From Nocardia caishijiensis NBRC 108228 (GTDB lineage: Bacteria; Actinomycetota; Actinomycetes; Mycobacteriales; Mycobacteriaceae), in assembly GCF_001612825.1 (NCBI RefSeq), contig NZ_BDBE01000054.1:1-64000 (forward strand): DNA of 64,000 nt, given 5' to 3'. The notes under the pieces were generated by a model that saw only the letters and a program-made list of their open reading frames with translations, was not told where the DNA came from and searched no databases. A program made the position numbers and the translations under genes. Numbering within the stretch: position 1 is the first letter of the stretch; the number at the start of each line of letters is the position of its first letter. Below, one piece after another: positions 17,856 through 25,773 of the stretch.

Positions 17856-18473
17856 ATGAAGTTCGGAAAGTTCACTACCGCTGTTGTGATGTCGGTTGTC
17901 GCGGTGGGCATCACCGCGGCCACCGCCAACGGTCAGCCCGCCGTGGCGACCGAACAGCCCGCGGTGGTGGCTGCGGGGGGCGTGACTTCGGGTGTGAGCA
18001 ACGGGATCAACTACACCACCTCGGTGTCGCCCGCCGACAAGACCATCACCTGGGCGGTCGACAACGGTCGCTTCGAGCTGGCGGCCGACGGCTCGGCCGT
18101 GCTGCTGCGCAACGCCGAGGGCGTCACCGTCGACCAGACGGCGCTGCGCTCGGAGGTCGCCGGTCTGCCGATCTCGGTGAGCCCCGAGATCGCCCAGGAC
18201 GGGCGCAGCGTGAAGCTGGCCGCCTCGATGACGCCCGCGGATTCGGCGAAGCTCGGCGATATCGCCGAGCTGAAGGACATCAGCTCCTACGACCGCCTGA
18301 TGGCGCAGGTCAACAAGAACCTGCCCGGTATCGCGATCGGCGGCATCATCGGTGCGTTCTTCCCGTTCCTGTGGCTGATCACCATCCCCGCCGGGATGCT
18401 GATCGGCGGTTACGTGATGGGTGGCCAGGAGTTCCTGGACGCGGTGATCGCGTTCGCGACCGGCCAGCCCTGA
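17856..18473 (+). CDS. Secreted protein with C-terminal hydrophobic segment
   Basis: A 205-aa exported protein of a type I associate with Nocardia, function unknown. A Sec signal peptide (KFGKFTTAVVMSVVAVGITAATANG) ends near residue 28. A polar beta-rich middle part follows (residues 45-150). Near the end, GIAIGGIIGAFFPFLWLITIPAGMLIGG is a Gly-rich hydrophobic hairpin that could insert into a membrane or oligomerise. ATG 17856 sits behind TGGAGGGA; ATG 17838 would add six residues. A strong terminator follows. Confidence 0.7.
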   Translation: MKFGKFTTAVVMSVVAVGITAATANGQPAVATEQPAVVAAGGVTSGVSNGINYTTSVSPADKTITWAVDNGRFELAADGSAVLLRNAEGVTVDQTALRSEVAGLPISVSPEIAQDGRSVKLAASMTPADSAKLGDIAELKDISSYDRLMAQVNKNLPGIAIGGIIGAFFPFLWLITIPAGMLIGGYVMGGQEFLDAVIAFATGQP

Positions 18474-18488
18474 TCCACTGATTCGACA

Positions 18489-18520
18489 GGCCCCGCACTC
18501 CACCGAGTGCGGGGCCTTTT
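18489..18520 (+). terminator. Rho-independent terminator
   Basis: Perfect 12-bp stem GGCCCCGCACTC / GAGTGCGGGGCC with loop CACC, followed by TTTT. It ends the secreted-protein transcript. Confidence 0.9.
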
Positions 18521-18578
18521 CGTTGTCCGGGTGACGAAGCCGATACTCGACGCCGCTGTCGACGCGGGGTACCGTCAG

Positions 18579-18602
18579 CTGTTATACGGAGCCGTATAAC
18601 AG
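18579..18602. promoter_or_regulatory. Perfect inverted-repeat operator over a ribosome binding site
   Basis: CTGTTATACGG, AG, CCGTATAACAG: two perfect 11-bp arms with a 2-bp spacer. The right arm runs into the AGGAGG (18601-18606) of the gene at 18613, so a bound repressor would cover promoter and ribosome binding site. The size and symmetry are typical of TetR-family operators; no regulator gene lies next to it. Confidence 0.75.
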
Positions 18603-18612
18603 GAGGATCGGT

Positions 18613-19281
18613 ATGGCACTTCTTCCCCCGGGCCAACGCGCCGTCGACGGGTTTCCCCGCTTCGGCACGCACCTGCACCACCCACCGCCGTCGGTCCCCC
18701 AGCATCCGGTGATCGACGTCGGCGGCGCGGTGGTCGAGCCCGTCACGGTCCCGCTCACCGAACTCGCGCGGCTGCCGCGTCGCGAGCAGACGGCCGACTT
18801 CCATTGCGTCGCCGGGTGGTCGGCGACCGGTCTGCGCTGGGAGGGCACCCCGTTCCTGGACTTCTACCGACTGGTGATCGAGCCCGCGCTCGCGCCGGGC
18901 GCCACGATCACGCACCTGAGTTTCGAAGGGCTCGACGGGTTCCGATCGGTCGTGCTGCTCGAGGACGCGCTCGGCGACGACGTGCTGATCGCCGACCGGC
19001 TCGACGGTCGGCCACTCGACAGCGACCACGGCGCGCCGGTGCGGCTCGTGAGCCCCCAGCAGTACGGCTTCGTCAACACCAAACACCTGTGCCGCGTCGA
19101 GGCGCACACCAGCGCCCCACCCGACCCGGACAAGTGGTCGCCGCTGGCCTCACACGCCCGGGCGCGGGTGTGGGCAGAGGAACGGCACCGGTACCTGCCC
19201 GGGCGCGTGGTCCGCCCCGTGTACCACGCACTGATCGGACCGATCCGGCGGCTGAGCGCACGCGGCAGTCGGGAGCGTTAG
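18613..19281 (+). CDS. Molybdopterin-dependent oxidoreductase (sulfite oxidase fold)
   Basis: A 222-aa protein of the oxidoreductase molybdopterin-binding family (SuoX/MsrP type). The segment ADFHCVAGWSATGLRWEG contains Cys65, the expected molybdenum ligand. DGFRSVVLLEDAL and VSPQQYGFVNTKHL match the family's substrate and cofactor loops. No signal peptide or membrane anchor is visible, so it is probably cytoplasmic with an unknown substrate. AGGAGG precedes ATG 18613 and is part of a perfect operator. It overlaps the convergent fadD36 by 4 nt. Confidence 0.82.
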   Translation: MALLPPGQRAVDGFPRFGTHLHHPPPSVPQHPVIDVGGAVVEPVTVPLTELARLPRREQTADFHCVAGWSATGLRWEGTPFLDFYRLVIEPALAPGATITHLSFEGLDGFRSVVLLEDALGDDVLIADRLDGRPLDSDHGAPVRLVSPQQYGFVNTKHLCRVEAHTSAPPDPDKWSPLASHARARVWAEERHRYLPGRVVRPVYHALIGPIRRLSARGSRER

Positions 19282-20705
19282 GTCAACGACTTCTTCTGGA
19301 CCTTGCCCATGGCATTGCGCGGCAGCGCCGCGACGAAGCGGATCTCGCGGGGGCGTTTGTGTACCGAAAGCTGTTCGGCCACATGGCCGGTCAGCTCGGT
19401 CGCGAGATCGTCGGTGCCGGTGTCACGGGCGACGACGAAGGCGACGATCCGCTGCCCCAGATCGTCGTCGGGCAGCCCGACCACCGCGACCTCGGCGACC
19501 GCGGGATGCCCGAGCAACGCGGTTTCGATCTCGCCCGCGCCGATCCGGTATCCCCCGGACTTGATGAGGTCGATGGACTCTCGGCCGACGATGCGGTGGA
19601 ACCCGTCGGCGTCGATCACGGCGACATCGCCGGTGCGGAACCAGCCGTCCTCGGTCCACTCGCGCGCGGTGGCCTCGGGACGACCGAGATAGCCGTCGAA
19701 CAGCATCGGGCCGCGTACCTGCAGGGCACCGATGCTCTCGCCGTCGTGCGGGACCGGATCGCCCGCCTCGTCGCGCAACCGGGTCTCGACGCCGCGGACC
19801 GGCGTACCGACCCAGCCCGGCCTGCGTTCGCCGTCGGCCCTGGTCGACAGCGTGATCATGGTTTCGCTCATGCCGTACCGCTCCACCGGCGCGTGCCCGG
19901 TGAGTTCGGCCAGCTTCTCGAAGACCGGGACCGGCAGCGGCGCACTGCCCGACACCAGCAGCCGCGCCCGGCTCAATTCCTTTGCCGCTTCGGGCTTCTC
20001 GGCGATGCGCGACCAGACCGTCGGCACGCCGAAGTACAGGGTTCCCTCGGCGGCGGCATAGGCCTCGGGGGTCGGCTTGCCAGTGTGGATCAGGCGGCTG
20101 CCGACGCGCAGGGGCCCGAGCAGACCGAGGATCAGGCCGTGCACGTGGAACAGCGGAAGCCCGTGCACGAGGGTGTCTTCGCGGGTCCAGTTCCAGGCCC
20201 CGGCCAGCGCGTCGAGCCCGGCGGCGATGGCGCCGCGACTGAGCAGCACCCCTTTGGGGGCGCCGGTGGTACCGGAGGTGTAGAGGATGAAGGCGATGGC
20301 CGCCGGATCCGGCTCAGGATAGGTGTGCCAGGACCTGGCGTGCAGACGCACCGGAACCACCGGGAGGTCGGTGTCGGCGGGCGCGGCACCGAGCCAGGCC
20401 TGGGCCCCGGAATCACGCAGAATGTGTTCGCGCTCAGCGGTTCCCGCGTCGGGCGGCACGGGCACGACCGTCACCCCGGCGATCAGGCAGCCGACCACCG
20501 CGAGCACCGTCCGCAGGGTCGGCTCGGCCAGCACCGCGACCCGCTCGGCCCGCCCGATCCGTTCGGCGACCGAGGTGGCCGCACCGAGCAGGTCACCGCG
20601 CGAGACGGTGGCATCATCGATGGTGACGGCGTCGGGAAGGTCGTCCCCGGCGGCGACGGCGAGCGGATTCAACGAGGCGAGCAGCAGCGGCGGACCGTAG
20701 GGCAT
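19278..20705 (-). CDS. fadD36: Acyl-CoA synthetase FadD36
   Basis: An AMP-forming acyl-CoA ligase of 475 aa, the length of Rv1193. Motifs in order: FILYTSGTTGAPKGVLLSR (P-loop), LPLFHVHGL, RYGMSETM (adenine site), DGWFRTGDVAVID (hinge) and PRNAMGKVQKKSL, whose lysine completes the adenylation site. The compact N-terminus and the LFHVHGL motif resemble malonyl- or short-chain acyl-CoA synthetases, so a small dicarboxylic substrate is possible. ATG 20705 lies 6 nt after TAGCGT. Confidence 0.87.
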   Translation of the reverse strand: MPYGPPLLLASLNPLAVAAGDDLPDAVTIDDATVSRGDLLGAATSVAERIGRAERVAVLAEPTLRTVLAVVGCLIAGVTVVPVPPDAGTAEREHILRDSGAQAWLGAAPADTDLPVVPVRLHARSWHTYPEPDPAAIAFILYTSGTTGAPKGVLLSRGAIAAGLDALAGAWNWTREDTLVHGLPLFHVHGLILGLLGPLRVGSRLIHTGKPTPEAYAAAEGTLYFGVPTVWSRIAEKPEAAKELSRARLLVSGSAPLPVPVFEKLAELTGHAPVERYGMSETMITLSTRADGERRPGWVGTPVRGVETRLRDEAGDPVPHDGESIGALQVRGPMLFDGYLGRPEATAREWTEDGWFRTGDVAVIDADGFHRIVGRESIDLIKSGGYRIGAGEIETALLGHPAVAEVAVVGLPDDDLGQRIVAFVVARDTGTDDLATELTGHVAEQLSVHKRPREIRFVAALPRNAMGKVQKKSLT

Positions 20706-20711
20706 CCGTCC

Positions 20712-20717
20712 ACGCTA
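20712..20717 (-). promoter_or_regulatory. -10 element of fadD36 (leaderless)
   Basis: TAGCGT on the minus strand is followed by 6 nt and ATG 20705. Confidence 0.5.
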
Positions 20718-20752
20718 GCCCGGCGCGTCCCGTCGGCCCACGCCACCGCCCG

Positions 20753-20781
20753 TTGACACCCTGACGACAGAGTGAGACATT
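20753..20781 (+). promoter_or_regulatory. Candidate promoter of the MpaB-like oxygenase
   Basis: TTGACA at 20753-20758 and GACATT at 20776-20781 are 17 nt apart, 38 nt before ATG 20820. The -35 element is perfect and the -10 is poor. Confidence 0.4.
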
Positions 20782-20819
20782 CAACCTACAAGTCTCTCAC
20801 CGACGAATTGGGGTCAACG

Positions 20820-21671
20820 ATGACCAGCCTCGCGCATTCGCGGTCCAGCCACGCCGGACCCGCAGAGTTCGACATCCGGGATCACGTGGACGGCTCATCC
20901 GTCTTCTTCGGCGCAACGGCGAATGTGATCATGCAGCTCAGTCTGGCTCCGGTCGGCTACGGCGTGGCGGAATCGCGCGTGCACAGCGGCAGCATCATGA
21001 AGCACCCCTTCAAACGGACCAGGACGACCATCACCTATCTGTCGGTGGCGATGATGGGCACCGACGAGGACCGGGCCGCGTACCGCGCCGCGATCAACGG
21101 CGCGCACCGGCACGTGCACTCCACACCGCAGAGCCCGGTGAAGTACAACGCCTTCGACAAGAACCTGCAGCTGTGGGTGGCCGCCTGTCTGTACTGGGGC
21201 TCGGTCGACCTGATGGAGCGCCTGCACGGCCCCGCCGACGACGTCACCGCCGACACCTACTACGACTACGCCCACCGTTTCGGCACCACCCTGCAGGTGC
21301 CGCGCGAGATGTGGCCCGCCGACCGCGCGGCCTTCGCGGAGTACTGGACCGCGAACCTCGCCGCGACCCACGTCGACGACACCATCAAGGCGTACTTCGA
21401 CGACCTGCTCGACCTGCGCATGCTGTACCCGCCGCTGCGCCTGGTCTTCGCCCGCTTCCACCGCTGGTTCACCACCGGCCTGCTCCCGCAGCACCTGCGT
21501 GACGAACTCGGCCTCACCTGGACCGAACACGACGAACGTCGCCTCAACCGCCTCCTGCGCACCACCGGCGCGGTCTGGGGCCGCCTGCCGCGCCCCCTCC
21601 GCAACTTCCCCTTCAACGCCACCCTCGCCGACATGCGCCGCAGGCAGCGCCGGGGCAAGCCACTGATCTGA
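20820..21671 (+). CDS. Oxygenase MpaB family protein (DUF2236)
   Basis: A 283-aa member of the heme-binding latex-clearing/MpaB superfamily. The family hallmarks are present: an N-terminal region with a GATANVIMQLSLAPVGYGV segment, an IxYLSVAMMGTDEDR stretch, INGAHRHVHS with the conserved histidines, and a later WTANLAATHVDD. Most actinobacterial members have no known substrate. ATG 20820 is preferred over an ATG at 20772 because homologues begin near it. A hairpin follows the stop codon. Confidence 0.82.
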   Translation: MTSLAHSRSSHAGPAEFDIRDHVDGSSVFFGATANVIMQLSLAPVGYGVAESRVHSGSIMKHPFKRTRTTITYLSVAMMGTDEDRAAYRAAINGAHRHVHSTPQSPVKYNAFDKNLQLWVAACLYWGSVDLMERLHGPADDVTADTYYDYAHRFGTTLQVPREMWPADRAAFAEYWTANLAATHVDDTIKAYFDDLLDLRMLYPPLRLVFARFHRWFTTGLLPQHLRDELGLTWTEHDERRLNRLLRTTGAVWGRLPRPLRNFPFNATLADMRRRQRRGKPLI

Positions 21672-21676
21672 GCACA

Positions 21677-21707
21677 GCGCGAGCTGCCCGTCACCGGCAG
21701 CTCGCGC
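21677..21707 (+). terminator. Hairpin after the MpaB-like gene
   Basis: 12-bp stem GCGCGAGCTGCC / GGCAGCTCGCGC with a 7-nt loop, located between two converging genes. No T tract; a GC-only terminator is possible. Confidence 0.5.
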
Positions 21708-21767
21708 ACTGTCGGATGCCCTCGGTGATGATCCGTTCGACGAGGGCGGACGTGGCGGTGGTGACAC

Positions 21768-23375
21768 TCAGAACGGGGCTTGTTCGAACCAGGAGGCGTA
21801 AGTCTCGTCGAAGGTGTGGCCGGGCCAGGAGACTTCGATGAGGATCTCGGCGGTGGCGCTGTGACCGCGCTCCCCGACCGCAAGGGTGAACGGGGCGCCG
21901 GGGTCGTTCGGGCGGGCGACGGCGATGGTCGAGTTCCGGTCGGGGCGGGTCCGCGAATCGTGGGCGAGGGTGTGGCGCGCGAGATAGTTCTCGACGTCGG
22001 CGGCGGACCCGTAGGCGGTGAACCAGGAGACGACGCCGTCGGCGTCGGTGCACGAGATCTGACGCACGGGCGTGGGATCGCCGGGAGCGACCACGAACGT
22101 AGACGTCGGCGCACAGGCGGCCTCGCGCCAGCCACGTCCGACCGGTGTCGTCGGGATCAACCCGGGGAACGCCGTCGCGATCGCGGCATGCTCACCCCAG
22201 GTCGGGGCCGGTGGAACTCGATGGGGGCGAATGAATTTCCAGTAGACCGCCCCCACGCCGACCACCCCGACACCGGCGATCATCGCCAGCACGAGCAGGC
22301 TCACGGCGAGCGCCCGCCATCGCGACGAGACAGCATTACCCGCAACCTCGGTCGCGTGCGGACGCGTCGCGCGCGCACCCGGCGGAGCAGCGACAACCGT
22401 TCGCAGGTCGACTGGAGTGGTGGAAGTTCCGGCGGGAGCACTCGACGGTGCGGCGGACGCACTCATGGCCGGTTCCCTGGTCGACAGGCCCGGTCCGGTG
22501 CGCTGTGGGGCGCCGATCAGCGCCGGGGCGACAGCCGCGCCGTCCGATGCCGCAGCCGCCGCCTGACCGAATTCGGCGCAACTGCCGAACCTTTCAGCCG
22601 GGTCCTTGGCCATGGCACGGCCGATCACCGCGTCCAGGCCGGGCGCCAGACCGCTCACCCGGTCGGAGGCCCTCGGCACGGGCTTGGTCAGATGCGCGGC
22701 GACGACAGCACCGGGATTGTCTGCGGGAAAAGGGCTTTCGCCAGTGAGCAAGGTGTACAGGGAACAACCGAGCGAATATTGGTCGGATCGGTGATCCACA
22801 GTCGCACCGGACAATTGTTCGGGCGAGGCGTAGGCCAGGGTGGCGAGGAAGTCGCCGGTGCGGGTGAGCTGACGGGCGTCACCGCGCAGGCGAGCGATCC
22901 CGAAATCGGTGAGCAGCACGCGATCCCGACCTCGGCCCGCGGCGAGCAGGATGTTGGCGGGTTTCACGTCCCGGTGCAGCACGTCGCGCTCGTGGGCGTA
23001 GTCGAGCGCGTCGGCGGTCTGGGCGATGATGTCGACCGCGCGGGCCGGATCCAGCGGGCGACCGCGGAACACCGAGGCGTCGGTGCCGTCGACGTACTGC
23101 ATGGAGATCCACATCAGCCCGTCTTCGACACCACGATCGAGCACCGACACGATGCCGGGATGGTCGAGGCGGGCGGCCACGTCGGCCTCACGTTCGAAGC
23201 GGGCCCGCACCTCCTGTTCCGCGTACAGGTCGCGATTCAGCAGTTTCAGCGCCACCTGCCGGGGCAGGCGTGGGTGCGCGGCCAGGTACACGGTGCCCAT
23301 TCCGCCGCGCCCGAGCAGGCGCTCGATCCGATATCCGGCGAACACCGTGCCCGCGACCAAACCCACCCCGTGCAT
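21768..23375 (-). CDS. Transmembrane Ser/Thr protein kinase (Pkn family)
   Basis: A 535-aa Hanks-type kinase. Intracellular kinase domain, residues 15-275: glycine loop LGRGGMGTVY (21-30), Lys44, catalytic HRD with Asp136 in LHRDVKPANILL, DFG at 157-159 and an ASPEQLSG P+1 motif. A Ser/Ala/Pro juxtamembrane region follows, then one membrane helix at about 350-375 and an outside domain of about 150 residues. The outside domain is not a PASTA repeat; it holds two cysteines (ACAP, ISCTD) and an aromatic C-terminus. Ligand and targets are unknown. ATG 23375 follows GGAAGG by 10 nt. Confidence 0.88.
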   Translation of the reverse strand: MHGVGLVAGTVFAGYRIERLLGRGGMGTVYLAAHPRLPRQVALKLLNRDLYAEQEVRARFEREADVAARLDHPGIVSVLDRGVEDGLMWISMQYVDGTDASVFRGRPLDPARAVDIIAQTADALDYAHERDVLHRDVKPANILLAAGRGRDRVLLTDFGIARLRGDARQLTRTGDFLATLAYASPEQLSGATVDHRSDQYSLGCSLYTLLTGESPFPADNPGAVVAAHLTKPVPRASDRVSGLAPGLDAVIGRAMAKDPAERFGSCAEFGQAAAAASDGAAVAPALIGAPQRTGPGLSTREPAMSASAAPSSAPAGTSTTPVDLRTVVAAPPGARATRPHATEVAGNAVSSRWRALAVSLLVLAMIAGVGVVGVGAVYWKFIRPHRVPPAPTWGEHAAIATAFPGLIPTTPVGRGWREAACAPTSTFVVAPGDPTPVRQISCTDADGVVSWFTAYGSAADVENYLARHTLAHDSRTRPDRNSTIAVARPNDPGAPFTLAVGERGHSATAEILIEVSWPGHTFDETYASWFEQAPF

Positions 23376-23475
23376 GTGTTGCGAGCCTTCCGATCCTGTT
23401 CGCGCCGAATTCGACTGTGCGGACACTAACCGATTCGCGGGCGAGACAGGATGCGGGGCAACCGGACCCGGCGTC

Positions 23476-24591
23476 TCAGGCCAGCCGGGCAACCGCTTCG
23501 GCGATGCGCTCGTCGGTGGCGGTGAGGGCGATGCGGACGTGTTCGGGGGAACGGGGGCCGTAGAAGTCGCCGGGGGCGGCGAGGATGCCGCGCTCGGCGA
23601 GCCAGTCGAGGGTGACCCGGCAGGCTTCACCACGGGTGGCCCACAGGTAGAGGCCCGCTTCGGAGAAGTCGATGCGGAAACCCGCCTGCTCCAAGGCATT
23701 TCGCAGGATGGTGCGACGGGCGCGGTAGCGCTCGCGCTGTGCCGCCTCGTGGGTGTCGTCGGCGAGGGCGGCGGTCATGGCGGCCTGGATGGGGAAGGGC
23801 AGCATCATGCCGGAGTGTTTGCGCACCTCGAGCAGTTCGGCGACCAGGGTCGGGTCGCCCGCGACGAAACCGGCGCGGTAACCGGCCAGGTTCGAGGTCT
23901 TCGACAGCGAATGGATGGCCAGCAGGCCGGTGTGGTCGCCGTCGCAGACGCGCGGGTCGAGGACGGAGACCGCCTCCCCCTCCCACACCAGGCCGAGGTA
24001 GCACTCGTCGGAAGCGACGATCGCACCGCGTTCCCGCGCGAAGGCGACGACCTTGCGCAGGTGTTCGATCGGGAGCACCTTGCCGGTGGGGTTCGACGGC
24101 GAGTTCACGAAGATCAGCGCCGGGTTCTGCGGGCCGATCTGGGTGAGGCCGTCGGCACGCCACGGCTTCGCACCGGCCAGCAGGGCGCCCACCTCGTAAG
24201 TGGGGTAAGCGATCTCGGGGATGACGACGAGGTCGTCGGCGCCGATGCCGAGCAGGCGCGGCAGCCCGGCGATGAGTTCTTTGGTGCCGATCACTGGCAG
24301 CACGGCGGCCGGGTCGACACCGGCGATGCCGAATCGGCGCGCCAGCGCGTCGACCGCGGCGGCGCGCAGCTCAGGGGTGCCGTGCGTGGTCGGGTACCCG
24401 GGGACGGCCGCGACCGAGCTCAGCGCGGCCTGGATCAGCGGGTCGACCGGATCGACCGGCGTACCGACCGACAGGTCGACCAGCCCACCGGGATGCGTCG
24501 CGGCCTTCTGCTTCACCCCGGCGATGGTGTCCCACGGGAAATCGGGCAGCAGACTGCTCACCCGGGCACGGGTCGGCACCCCTGCGCTCAT
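23476..24591 (-). CDS. dapC: N-succinyldiaminopimelate aminotransferase-like (DapC/Rv1178 type)
   Basis: A class I/II PLP aminotransferase of 371 aa. The PLP lysine is in HSLSKTSNLAGYRAGFV, NSPSNPTGK and SDECY are the phosphate- and ring-binding motifs, and VRIALTATDERI ends the small domain. In corynebacteria the gene beside the ferredoxin is dapC, which gives N-succinyl-L,L-diaminopimelate, matching dapD and dapE in this window; in M. tuberculosis the same position is held by Rv1178 while Rv0858c is called DapC. ATG 24591 overlaps the fdxC stop by ATGA, so the two are coupled. Confidence 0.82.
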   Translation of the reverse strand: MSAGVPTRARVSSLLPDFPWDTIAGVKQKAATHPGGLVDLSVGTPVDPVDPLIQAALSSVAAVPGYPTTHGTPELRAAAVDALARRFGIAGVDPAAVLPVIGTKELIAGLPRLLGIGADDLVVIPEIAYPTYEVGALLAGAKPWRADGLTQIGPQNPALIFVNSPSNPTGKVLPIEHLRKVVAFARERGAIVASDECYLGLVWEGEAVSVLDPRVCDGDHTGLLAIHSLSKTSNLAGYRAGFVAGDPTLVAELLEVRKHSGMMLPFPIQAAMTAALADDTHEAAQRERYRARRTILRNALEQAGFRIDFSEAGLYLWATRGEACRVTLDWLAERGILAAPGDFYGPRSPEHVRIALTATDERIAEAVARLA

Positions 24592-24911
24592 TCTTCGGCC
24601 ATGGGGGGCAGCGCCTTGATGAAGGCCGGGTCGTAGTCGACCTTGCCCACCTTGGTCGCGCCGCCGGGCGAGCCCAGCTCGTCGAAGAAGTCGACGTTGG
24701 CGTTGATGTAGCCGCTCCACTGGTCCGGGGTGTCGTCCTCGTAGAAGATCGCCTCCACGGGGCAGACCGGCTCACACGCACCACAGTCAACGCACTCGTC
24801 GGGTTGGATGTAGAGCATGCGGCCACCCTCGTAGATGCAATCCACGGGGCATTCCTCGATGCACGCCTTGTCCTTCACGTCAACGCACGGTTCAGCGATG
24901 ATGTACGGCAC
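24588..24911 (-). CDS. fdxC: 7Fe-8S ferredoxin
   Basis: A 107-aa soluble electron carrier. Two cluster motifs are visible: CVDVKDKACIEECPVDC (with the spacing of a 3Fe-4S and 4Fe-4S type ferredoxin) and CVDCGACEPVCP. A C-terminal tail of about 45 residues with DDTPDQWSGYIN is typical of the actinobacterial FdxA/FdxC group. GTG 24911 follows AGGAGA. The partner redox enzyme is not obvious. An IdeR-like box lies 78 nt upstream. Confidence 0.92.
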   Translation of the reverse strand: MPYIIAEPCVDVKDKACIEECPVDCIYEGGRMLYIQPDECVDCGACEPVCPVEAIFYEDDTPDQWSGYINANVDFFDELGSPGGATKVGKVDYDPAFIKALPPMAEE

Positions 24912-24988
24912 TGCCGTTCTCCTAGTCTGTCCACTGCTGCGGGGGCCAACTCCGCCCCCCGAACCCTATCCCGAACTACACGCTACCC

Positions 24989-25007
24989 CCAGGTCAGCCT
25001 GCCCTAA
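24989..25007 (-). promoter_or_regulatory. IdeR/DtxR-like iron box upstream of fdxC
   Basis: Read on the minus strand, TTAGGGCAGGCTGACCTGG matches the IdeR consensus TTAGGTTAGGCTAACCTAA at 14 of 19 positions, keeping the core AGGCT and ACCT halves. TAGCGT and TAGGGT -10-like hexamers lie between it and fdxC. Fourteen of nineteen is borderline. Confidence 0.35.
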
Positions 25008-25025
25008 CTAGTTCATCGAACCTGC

Positions 25026-25442
25026 TCAGGCCCATGGGTCCACCACCGGCACTCCGGCCGCGACGAACGGAGAGCCGTCCCGGGTGGCGACAGACATTCC
25101 CGCCGCGGTGGCGATTGCCGCGATATAGCCGTCGGCCGCCGCGATCGCACATCCGCGTGTGCGAGCCGTCGCCATGAGCTCGGCGTACGCCGCCGACGCG
25201 GAGAGGTCGAAGGGCAGCACGCGACCGGCGAACAGCGGCAACACCTTCGACTCCACCCGTTCCGCCAGAAATTCGCGACGACGGCCCGCAGGCATGGCCG
25301 CGATGCCGAAGCGCAGTTCGGCGACAGTAACCGCCGAGAGGTAAAGGGTGTGCAGCCGCTGGGTATCGAGCCACTTGACGACTCGCGGATCGGGCGCGGC
25401 GCGCAGCGGCTCGGACACCACGTTCGTGTCGAGGACGATCAT
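25026..25442 (-). CDS. PIN-domain toxin (VapC/FitB type)
   Basis: A 138-aa PIN ribonuclease. The first catalytic aspartate is Asp5 in MIVLDTNV. A conserved glutamate lies in VAELRFGIAAMP, the third acidic residue is in AADGYIAAIA, and the C-terminus VATRDGSPF completes the active site. The LDTNVVSEPLR start and the LRFGIA segment are characteristic of the FitB subgroup, toxins that cleave RNA when released from FitA. It overlaps its antitoxin gene by ATGA and is the second gene of the pair. Confidence 0.9.
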   Translation of the reverse strand: MIVLDTNVVSEPLRAAPDPRVVKWLDTQRLHTLYLSAVTVAELRFGIAAMPAGRRREFLAERVESKVLPLFAGRVLPFDLSASAAYAELMATARTRGCAIAAADGYIAAIATAAGMSVATRDGSPFVAAGVPVVDPWA

Positions 25443-25690
25443 CCGAGTTCCAGCGGAGTGGCGGGAGTCCGGTCTCGCGCGGCGAGCCGGTCGACCTCGT
25501 CGTCGGTCAACGTCGCTTCGCGGCCGATGTCGGCGAGCAGCGAACCGATCTGCACCTGGGTGCCGGGAAATACCACGTCGATGAGGATCTGACGCACTTC
25601 GGCCTCGGTGCTGCGCCCGTGCTGCGCCGCGCGCACTCGCAGCGCTTCCCGGACATCGTCCGGTAGATCGCGAACCGTCAATCTCGCCAT
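25439..25690 (-). CDS. FitA/VapB ribbon-helix-helix antitoxin
   Basis: An 83-aa antitoxin. The N-terminal MARLTVRDLPDDVREALRVR is the FitA-type ribbon-helix-helix DNA-binding domain, followed by HGRSTEAEVRQIL. The C-terminal half is the acidic toxin-wrapping tail (LTDDEVDRLAARDRTP). The complex should bind its own operator, and two matching palindromes lie directly upstream. GGGAGG stands 5 nt before ATG 25690. Confidence 0.9.
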   Translation of the reverse strand: MARLTVRDLPDDVREALRVRAAQHGRSTEAEVRQILIDVVFPGTQVQIGSLLADIGREATLTDDEVDRLAARDRTPATPLELG

Positions 25691-25712
25691 CGCAACCTCC
25701 CCGAGATGCAGT

Positions 25713-25742
25713 CATTGGCGCCAATGTGGTCGTTGACGCCAA
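25713..25742. promoter_or_regulatory. Toxin-antitoxin operator, two palindromes
   Basis: TTGGCGCCAA (25715-25724, inside the larger palindrome CATTGGCGCCAATG) and TTGACGCCAA (25733-25742) are spaced 18 bp start to start, 23 to 52 nt before the antitoxin start codon. Paired short inverted repeats are how FitA-type complexes bind their promoters, so this is probably the autoregulatory operator. Confidence 0.7.
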
Positions 25743-25773
25743 GACTACTCCCCGTGCGTACCTTTGACCAGCG

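Noticed and set aside
18541..18612. Operator at 18579 as a terminator of the upstream gene
   Set aside because: A strong terminator already lies at 18489-18520; this palindrome is AT-centred, has a 2-bp spacer too tight for an RNA loop and lies over a start region.
21708..21767. Short frame on the minus strand ending in cysteines between the oxygenase and kinase genes
   Set aside because: No start, no family resemblance, and it joins an out-of-frame reading of the kinase gene.
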